A DNA stretch of 64,000 bases from Harpalus rubripes (Eukaryota > Arthropoda > Insecta > Coleoptera > Carabidae): NCBI GenBank assembly GCA_963082715.1, contig OY720456.1, positions 48,894,607-48,958,606 of the forward strand. The letters are read 5' to 3'. Every line of letters begins with the position of its first letter. Position 1 is the first letter of the stretch. A program made the translations under genes and the position numbers. Below the pieces are notes generated by a model that saw nothing but the letters and a program-made list of their open reading frames with translations, had not been told where the DNA came from and searched no databases. Shown here one piece after another: positions 57,310 to 64,000 of this stretch.

Positions 57310-59004
57310 CTAGAATTGAGCTTCGTCGGGGAGCTTCAGCGCCGACCTAGGGGATGAAGTTCGCGATTGAAGTTCGATGTCTTCGTCCTTGGGTTCTTCT
57401 TTTTTCTTGAGGAACGTCTTTCGGAAGTAGACTACAGCGGTGATGATGGCACCGATGATGAAAATTATGTACAGTGCACATAATGGGTAGTTGAAGTCTT
57501 CTGCTTTAATTTGATCATTATTATAGTATAATGTGTCATCGAACTTGTTTATTGGTTTTAAATCGTTGATGGAGTTAAGTTCGATAGCCATTTTTGGAAT
57601 TTTCGTAATATTGTAATTAATTTCGAAATTTTCGATTACTAAGGGTTTACCAAATGTGCCTTGTTTGAAAAGTAAATTTTTATTTTTGATTTGAAGTTTA
57701 CAGTTGTCTTCTTTAATCAAAAGTATGCCTTGTATGTCGCTTATGCTGTCGCCTTGATTGCATTTGGCTTGTAAATGTTCAGGGTTTGGAAAAATTGCTA
57801 AATATTGGTTAATTTCTTCGATGTATTCAATGTGATTTTTCTTTATATTTAATTTAATGAAATGGCAATTTTCGACGTTGTTTTGTAGAATAAAATTCTT
57901 CTCACAGGAATCTTCGGTAATTTCCTTAATTTTATTGGGACATTGATAAGTATTTTCTTTATTGCGAGTGCACATATCGTATAAAGATCTTAAATGACCA
58001 TCTTCAGATTTCAGAATATACTCGCTATTAGGAATGATAGTAACAAAGTCGGAATTGTGTTTTGTGGGGGTTGGAATTAGGTGGATAAGTTCAAACTGGG
58101 TTTCATAATTAATAGGAATTTCTATAAAGTATACAATTTTGTTATTTTGCAATTTGCAATTAACAGAAATTAATTTTTCTATTTCTAAAAGATTTTCTTG
58201 ATTTATTTCGAATGGTAATTCGTCATTATAAAATTTTGAAATTTTGTTTAATTCTTTATATAGGTCGTGAGACTTGATGATGCTTGGATGCAAGGTATGA
58301 AGTTTACAAAAGGTTAAAGAATTTTCAATATCTTGTAAAGTATTGAATGTCATAGTGTACAGGGTGTTTAATTGGTTATAAATGTCTTTAATTAATAATT
58401 TATTATTATTTTTGTCTCCAGAGATAACAATGTGCATAAGTTGTTCAATTTTTAATTTTAAAATATTTTCGTTTTCCCTGATAGTGTCGACAGTTTTGTT
58501 GAAATATTCTATCATTTGGTGACTTACAGAGTATTGATGCTTTATTTGATTATTTAATTTGGATTGATTTTCTTGTAAGTGTTTTAAAATTTCAGTGTAT
58601 CTCTTATCATCTTCAGCGTCTAAATTTCCGGTTATAGATTTTACTACTGTTCCTAATCCATTAAATATACCTCGTCTAGTTCTAGAGTGTGTAGAAAAAT
58701 GATTAAATTTTTCATTAATATTACTTTGTATGTATTCCACGATTTTGTTGTTATTTTCGTAGTCTGCAGTGACTGTATTGTCCGTGTTTATTGTGTGTAT
58801 GAGATTTAAGTATTGTTTATTAAGATTTTCGTATTGTAACTTGAGGGGTTGTAAGTCGTAAAAATGTACGAAAGTATGTTGAGTTCTTTGCAGCTTTGCA
58901 TGTCCGAGGTTAATAGTCAATAGTCCTGGGTTAAGGGTGATGTCCTTGATATCTATTCCGTACGAATACGCGAAGTAGAGGGACCTGGAATTGCGGGATA
59001 TTTG
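57310..59004 (-). CDS. env: Env: errantiviral fusion glycoprotein (no ATG of its own)
   Basis: The frame is open from 59004 (after a stop at 59007) to the stop at 57310, with no ATG near its start, so translation probably begins on an upstream exon joined by splicing; an AG at about 58985 could be the acceptor. From the TTG at 58920 there are 536 codons. A furin-type site RTRR lies at residues 80-83, followed by a glycine-rich fusion peptide (GIFNGLG, then KSITGNLDAEDD). A transmembrane helix lies at about 479-499, followed by a cytoplasmic tail with KKK. This layout matches the baculovirus-F-like envelope proteins of gypsy-group errantiviruses. No internal stops. The signal peptide is not encoded in this frame. 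Confidence 0.85.
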   Translation of the reverse strand, partial: QISRNSRSLYFAYSYGIDIKDITLNPGLLTINLGHAKLQRTQHTFVHFYDLQPLKLQYENLNKQYLNLIHTINTDNTVTADYENNNKIVEYIQSNINEKFNHFSTHSRTRRGIFNGLGTVVKSITGNLDAEDDKRYTEILKHLQENQSKLNNQIKHQYSVSHQMIEYFNKTVDTIRENENILKLKIEQLMHIVISGDKNNNKLLIKDIYNQLNTLYTMTFNTLQDIENSLTFCKLHTLHPSIIKSHDLYKELNKISKFYNDELPFEINQENLLEIEKLISVNCKLQNNKIVYFIEIPINYETQFELIHLIPTPTKHNSDFVTIIPNSEYILKSEDGHLRSLYDMCTRNKENTYQCPNKIKEITEDSCEKNFILQNNVENCHFIKLNIKKNHIEYIEEINQYLAIFPNPEHLQAKCNQGDSISDIQGILLIKEDNCKLQIKNKNLLFKQGTFGKPLVIENFEINYNITKIPKMAIELNSINDLKPINKFDDTLYYNNDQIKAEDFNYPLCALYIIFIIGAIITAVVYFRKTFLKKKEEPKDEDIELQSRTSSPRSALKLPDEAQF

Positions 59005-60358
59005 TTAATTATTTTGCGGGGTCTTTTAATGTTTGCTAGGTGAATTTTAGATTGTTTCTTATCGTTATTCTCGGTATCAATTTCTGCGGTTTTTAAGTTT
59101 TCATTAATTCTTTTAATTTTTTCTTTCTTAAATTTTGGGTTTTTAGTTTTGTTTACTTTCTGTTTGTTGTGAACATAAACTGTTTCAGGTATTATAGGAA
59201 GTTCTTCTCGTGTTTCATTTAATTTTGTTATTGTTTTAGTTTTATCCATTTGTAATTTGTTGTTAATATTTTTGTACACGAGTTTGGTCTTTTCTTTATG
59301 TTTCTGGATATAGTCTTGTGTTATTTGTTTTTCGAGTTCTATGTCTAGTGGGGAATTTGTTTCAAGATGTCCATTAATAATTTCTATGGGTTTTAGATTA
59401 GTAGTGCTATGATTTGTGTTGTTGTATGCCAAGATTGCATAATTAACTTTGTCTTTTATTAGTTCTTTTTTGAAATTGTCTTGCAAGTTAAATAAACGGA
59501 TGTGTTCTATTAATGTGGAGTGAAAACGTTCGACTAATCCGTTTGAATTTGGATTTTGGGAACAAATAAAGTGTATGTCAATTTTGTGAAGGGCTAGTAG
59601 TTCTTTCACAATATTATTTTTAAATTCAAGTCCATTGTCTGAAATAATTAATCTTGGTACGCCGTGATGAGAGAAGAATTGTGTTAATTTATTAGATATT
59701 TCAATAGCATTGGTAGAGTTCACTTTATATGCTTGTGCATATTTGGAGAATGCGTCAATGATGGTGAGGAATTTAGTATTTTCTAGGGTGAGTGTGTCTA
59801 TGTGAATAATATCTAAAGGTTTATTAGGAGTAGGGGTAATATTAAGCTTGGGTTTTATAGGATTTCTTTCGTATTTCGCTGCCAAACAGATTTCGCATTT
59901 ATTTACAAAGTCTGTGATAGTTCTTAATTGATTTGGCCAATAGTATCGCTTCTTGATTTGTATGTGGACTTCATTAATTCCACGGTGGTTCGTTTTACCT
60001 TCATGATAGTTTGTAATGACTTGTAAAATTTCATCGTCTTCCTCTACGTCTATTAATTTTGAATTACTCTTGATAAACATGATTTCAGAGTTTTTAAAAT
60101 ACTTTTGTAAAACATTACTAAATTGTTCGTAAATGGGACTTTCAAAGTATAAATAATATTTAATACGTGGTTGGATGTATTCTTTAATGAATTTAACAAT
60201 CTCGTTTTCAAAATTTATTTCAGATATTTGAAGATAGATTCTCATTTTGTCAACATGAAATTTCTTAATTTTTGGCTTAGATGGAGAATGTTTTACCTGA
60301 GTTATAAAAATTTGGTTTTTGCCGAAATTTACTGGGGATTCAGTAATTGTTATGCCAA
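58953..60358 (-). CDS. pol: Pol remnant: integrase only
   Basis: The frame is open from the gag end (-1 relative to gag) to the stop at 58953. From the ATG at 60245 there are 430 residues. An H2C2 zinc-binding module has H81 and H87 with CEIC at 117-120. The catalytic D-D-E residues are D150 (IHIDTL), D203 (ISDNG) and E239 (NGLVERFHS). Spacing D203-x35-E239 is canonical for retroviral-type integrases. A basic C-terminal extension ends RPRKIINKYPAIPG. Protease, reverse transcriptase and RNase H are deleted. It overlaps the start of the env frame by about 50 nt, as is normal in this group. Confidence 0.85.
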
Positions 60359-61324
60359 TTATGGGATTCTCGGGATTTGAATGAATGGTTTATTATATTG
60401 TTGATTAGAAAATTGATTATTAGTGTGTCTCAAATTTTGGATGTTAGGTGAAGTAGGTCTATACATTAATTGAGGGTGTTGTACTTGTCTATATTGGGTA
60501 TGGTTAGCTTGTTTTTGTTTAGGTTGTTGAGTGTGATGTGTGTTATTTTTGAATTGTGTATTTGCATGTGTACGGCTATGTGTTTCTAATTGAAAATCAT
60601 TAGTTAACATGTTTAGTGCGCTATTCATATCTTTCGGGTCTTTGGTTCTCATAAGAGTTCCCAATGGCTCTTTGAGTCCACGAAGTAATATTCTAAGAGA
60701 ATAATTTTGAAAGTAGCTGATTAAAATAGCTCTAGCTTCTTCGACGACTTGATTATTGATATACGATATTTGTAAGTTTAGAACGTGCTGAACACGATTA
60801 TAAAAATCAAATGCTGTTTCATTTCCTTGTCGTAGTTCTGTAATTTCTATGTTTAAGGTGTATAAATCGCGTTTATCGGAATACGCATTTAATAGTGCAT
60901 GTTTCAAATCTTCCCACTTTCCAATTGTGGTGCTTGCAATATTAATCGCGGCATCGCCTTTTATTTTGGCAAGTATGCTTGACATCAAGAATTCATTTTG
61001 AAAATCTGTCGTGTCAACCAAATTGTAGAATTTTTTAACTAATTTTTCGCAGATTTCGATGAATCTTGCTAATAATTTACTGTCGCCATAAAATTCAGGT
61101 ATCATGTCTAAGTAATATTTTTCTAATTTTGGCGGGGGTACAGGTACAGCTTCCTGCGCTTGTGCTACAGGTGGTGCCATTTTTGTTTTATTAATTTTAT
61201 TTAAATTGGGGCTAAAAGTAATTTCGAAGGGAAATTCGGGTTCTGAGTCAGAGGATTCTTTGGTAGTGTTTGGGGTATCGCGATCAGAATCTGAGTCTGA
61301 GTGGTATTGATAATTATCTGACAT
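60359..61324 (-). CDS. gag: Gag of the errantivirus-like element
   Basis: 321 codons from ATG at 61324. An acidic, serine-rich start (SDSDSDRDTPNTTKESSDSE) and a Pro-rich stretch lead into a helical capsid-like core (YLDMIPEFYGDSKLLARFIE, then WEDLKHALLNAYSDKRDLYT). The tail is rich in Gln, Asn and His, and there is no CCHC zinc knuckle; errantiviral Gag usually lacks one too. It forms the particle shell. The stop at 60359 lies just before the deletion junction. Confidence 0.85.
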   Translation of the reverse strand: MSDNYQYHSDSDSDRDTPNTTKESSDSEPEFPFEITFSPNLNKINKTKMAPPVAQAQEAVPVPPPKLEKYYLDMIPEFYGDSKLLARFIEICEKLVKKFYNLVDTTDFQNEFLMSSILAKIKGDAAINIASTTIGKWEDLKHALLNAYSDKRDLYTLNIEITELRQGNETAFDFYNRVQHVLNLQISYINNQVVEEARAILISYFQNYSLRILLRGLKEPLGTLMRTKDPKDMNSALNMLTNDFQLETHSRTHANTQFKNNTHHTQQPKQKQANHTQYRQVQHPQLMYRPTSPNIQNLRHTNNQFSNQQYNKPFIQIPRIP

Positions 61325-61565
61325 GTGTTACTCACAATAGAAGAATTACTCTGTCCATGGGTAGTGTCGAATCCTGGGGTCAGCTCTGTATTCGTCAGGC
61401 CTGGTTCTGCACGTCACGATGTTCTCTCGTAGATGTGTTGAACTTGGACTCGTACTGGGACCTTTTCTTTCTTCTTGTTTCTTTTCTTCCTTCTGGTTTT
61501 TGGTTAATCGTTGATACGAAAGCGGATTTCACTATGCGCGGAAATTCGCTCAAAAATAATCCGTT
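61325..61565 (-). other. Leader between primer site and gag
   Basis: About 240 nt of non-coding leader. It would contain the splice donor for env mRNA; I do not see one clear candidate. Confidence 0.4.
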
Positions 61566-61577
61566 GCGACTGCGCCA
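61566..61577 (-). other. Primer binding site, tRNA-Ser type
   Basis: TGGCGCAGTCG on the minus strand (the first T is the last LTR base). It is complementary to the 3' end CGACTGCGCCA expected of insect tRNA-Ser, as in the 17.6/297 group. Confidence 0.8.
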
Positions 61578-61762
61578 GTTATATTTTGTAAGTTCGATGA
61601 AGGGTTTTTAAAAAGAAATTTTATTTATGTGAGTACAATAATGTCGTTTATTACTACAAGAATACTGGTTTCTGACTAACTCTATGAATATGAAATTACA
61701 TTTTTATATAAAGGAACTGAGGTGTCAAGTATCTGCAAGTTCAGCTGTCTGGGCCGTGGTAA

Positions 61763-61764
<2 letters not shown>
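61577..61764 (-). repeat. 5' LTR with promoter
   Basis: Identical to the 3' LTR. The TATA-like TTTATATAAA on the minus strand at about 61713-61704 marks the likely U3 promoter. Confidence 0.9.

Positions 61765-61841
<77 letters not shown>
61765..61841. repeat. (TA)n right of the LTR element
   Basis: Continuation of the target tract. Confidence 0.95.
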
Positions 61842-61843
<2 letters not shown>

Positions 61844-62959
61844 ATTGGCGACTCAAAGACTACCTATAAATATATAACGAATACCGAGTTAGGGGGTGGA
61901 GTCTACTACCAATGGAAGTAGACAAATTCAAATAGCGGACACGTGGCTACCAGTCCAGTACTGCAATTCTCAAAAAGTTTTTATTTGACTATTTCACTCA
62001 TAAATATATAAACCAATCCAAATTCAGGATTCTATCTAGTTACCAAGTTTCATTTCGACAAAACACCGTTACAATATTTTTTCGCACCCTTTAAGCCAAT
62101 AAAATGTCGTATTTTTACAAGTAAGTGAGTTTTGATAAGCGAAATTTTTTTGACGTTTTAGAAACATATTGCTCCATACCTGTCAAAGTCTGTATATTTT
62201 CAGTGTTATAAAAAAATCTGTTTTTATTAAAAACTAGTCGATTCGGACAGAAATCTATTTAAAACATTAAAAAAGCAAAGTAAAAGATAATACCTCTAAA
62301 CACAATAAAAATTTCAAGATTGGCACACCCAGCAATGGGTAATATGCCGTGATGATATATTTATTTATTTGTCAAGAAAAAAATTATATAAATGATTACC
62401 TGATTTTTATTTTTGAAATAGTCATCCGAATACCATTCGTGGTTAAATTTTATCCTGGAAAAATTTTCCGATTGCTTTACTCGAGCCTGTTGCCAGTTTA
62501 TCTCGTGACATTGATTAAAAATCACTCGTTTGACAACACGTGATTTTTTTGTCAATACCACTCAATAAATTGCTAGGCAACCGGCTTTCGTAACAATCTG
62601 AAAAATTTTCCGGCAAAAATTTACCACTTATGATATTATATATGAATATAAATTTCTTGCATAAAACTTAATAATTTTGATACACTTGCAATTATAAAGC
62701 TTATAGACCTGTACTGTAGAGTGTTATAATATTAATTTGTTTTTTATAAATATAATTTAAAAATAGCATACATTTCAAGAACATTTTAGATCCACGAAGA
62801 AAACAGTTTTATATAAAAACTTATATTCGTGGCGTCACATCTATATATTCAAACTTCGGGGGACCATAACTCGCTTATTAATAGGAATTTTTTCACCGGA
62901 TTTTCACCAATAGTCTTAGTTTTACTTATACTTTCTGATGAAATTATAAAAAAAATGGT
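61842..62959. other. Unannotated sequence with a SINE tail
   Basis: At 62321-62360, TTGGCACACCCAGCAATGGG then TAATATGCCGTGATGAT matches the SINE tail seen at 17808. No SINE head is attached. Nothing else recognised. Confidence 0.45.
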
Positions 62960-63165
62960 GGAATCCCCTATTTTTAATTCTTTAGTAAATAAACAGTTAC
63001 TTAAAGTTGTTAAAGAGATTTTAAAGTCAAAATGGAATAAATAACATACGTGCTTACATATTGTTATTGTAAACTTGGTTTACGTTTTAACCAATCAGAA
63101 ATCTGGAATTGTAAGCCCTATCTTACTCCTAAGTCTATTCTTATCTGAAATACAATATAATCAAA
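62960..63165. mobile_element. Partial copy of the TTCAGATAAG MITE
   Basis: TCCTAAGTCTATTCTTATCT then GAAATACA at 63128-63156, plus the preceding 150 bp, matches the reverse complement of 6740-6900. The other end is missing. Confidence 0.55.
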
Positions 63166-63469
63166 TTTGTGACACTAAGATTGTCATTGTCATTTTATTT
63201 GTCATGTTAGTTCTAGAACGTTATGTGGTAGAGCACATTGTATAGAGGCGCTACATGTAAGGTTAGAATCACGGTTAGAATCTCGGCCTACTGATCGCCG
63301 ACATCAATCTGTCAACAAAAATTGATGAGTTGTCACACCTATTTATACACCGTGGTTTGAATTAAGGTTTTGTTCCGTCAAAATCAGTAGTGTCGTTTGG
63401 TTAGTTTTTATGAAGGTACCTTCAGATATTACTGTTATTTTATTATTGTACACATATATGTTACACTAA
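63166..63469. other. Segment related to the repeat next to the THAP-like frame
   Basis: GTAAGGTTAGAA, GATGAGTTG.C.CA.CT and ATTTATACACC recur, in similar order, in the palindrome arms (reverse complement of 50230-50350). Non-coding here. Confidence 0.4.
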
Positions 63470-63540
63470 AAGTACACTCACAAATGAAAATTAGGTTTAG
63501 ATTTATGGTTTATACATTATACATTAGATTTGGCCGCATA
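63470..63540. mobile_element. End fragment of the AAGGTGCATTCACAAATG element
   Basis: AAAGTACACTCACAAATGAA then AATTAGGTTTAG, and GATTTGGCCGCATA, matches the reverse complement of 23625-23699. It is cut by the A-type repeat starting at 63541. Confidence 0.65.
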
Positions 63541-63663
63541 TTACCTTCCGTCACCTTTAGGTAAGGAAGGTAATGTCTTTGGTCAAAAATTTCGGTGGTG
63601 AGTTTTTGATGAATAAGCACGTTTTAGGGTCCCTAGAATACGATTTTACTATTTTTACGATGA

Positions 63664-63712
<49 letters not shown>

Positions 63713-64000
63713 GTGTGTGTGAGTGCGTGAGTGTGAGTGTGTGTGTGTGTGTGAGTGTGTGAGTGTGAGTGTGAGTGTGTGAGTGTGTGAGTGTGTGAGT
63801 GTGTGTGTGAGTGTGTGAGTGTGAGTGAGTGTGTGTGTGTGCGTGTTTGTGTGTGTGTGTGTGTGTGTAACAAAATTTTCGTCTACGATAACTTCCATAC
63901 TACAATTCTAAAAATTACAATTCTTTCGTATTTCTCTTCGTTACATCCATGTGAAGAGCTGATTAGATTTTGGTTATAATTGGAAAAGTTTTTCTTGAAA
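63541..64000 (-). mobile_element. (CA)n-core repeat, subfamily A, copy 7 (runs off the window)
   Basis: Hairpin TACCTTCC-GTCACCTTTAGG-TAAGGAA, then GGTGGTGAGTTTTTGATGAA and a (TG)n/(GAGTGT)n core (63667-63867). Then AAAATTTTCGTCTACGATAA and the A body up to the window end. Confidence 0.8.

Noticed and set aside
61270..61611. 113-codon plus-strand frame
   Set aside because: Antisense to gag start, leader and LTR of the minus-strand element.

Overview
The window is eukaryotic nuclear DNA, most likely from an insect. It is AT-rich and has spliced genes with GT-AG introns. It holds a gypsy-type element of the errantivirus kind with an env gene, plus jockey-like, RTE/CR1-like and Penelope-like retroelements, several mariner/IS630-type transposons, tRNA-derived SINEs and many MITEs. 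I cannot name the species; a beetle or another insect with a large repeat-rich genome fits. Almost all long open frames through (CA)n or (TA)n runs are microsatellite artefacts.

Two host genes can be supported, both on the minus strand. At 1301-1522 is the first coding exon of a gene whose protein starts a PH domain like that of Dok-7; its remaining exons lie beyond the left edge. A CpG-rich block at 2270-2450 is a candidate promoter or 5' exon. From 24311 down to 15034 runs a five-exon gene for a 447-residue F-box protein. Its introns hold a satellite array made from a LINE reverse-transcriptase tail (20690-24090), a mariner-like transposon (17975-19474), a hAT-type MITE and a SINE.

The commonest repeat is a superfamily with a (CA)n core. 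It has a left end containing GTGGCCAGCAC and a right end that folds into a hairpin such as TACCTTCC...GGAAGGTA. Copies lie at 2949, 4891, 7052, 10488, 13438, 15484, 16350, 31470, 36909, 38812, 39779, 41806, 43561, 46525 and 63541. The hairpin changes by paired substitutions between subfamilies, and the other end of the same copy changes with it. This layout resembles Helentron-associated elements (HINE/DINE-1), but that assignment is inference. Other DNA transposons are nested inside these copies.

Region 49023-57011 is a nearly perfect inverted repeat, with two arms of about 3.9 kb joined by 84 bp of (TA)n. Each arm holds a broken mariner transposase, a decayed THAP-like domain, a SINE, a foldback element and the 3' part of a Penelope-like element with a GIY-YIG domain. 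The right arm stops in another (TA)n tract. An errantivirus-like element with identical 188-bp LTRs (57113-61764) has inserted in that tract. It keeps gag, integrase and env but lacks protease, reverse transcriptase and RNase H, so any recent movement would have needed help from another copy. The rest of the window (61842-64000) is MITE and SINE remnants plus the start of another (CA)n-core element.
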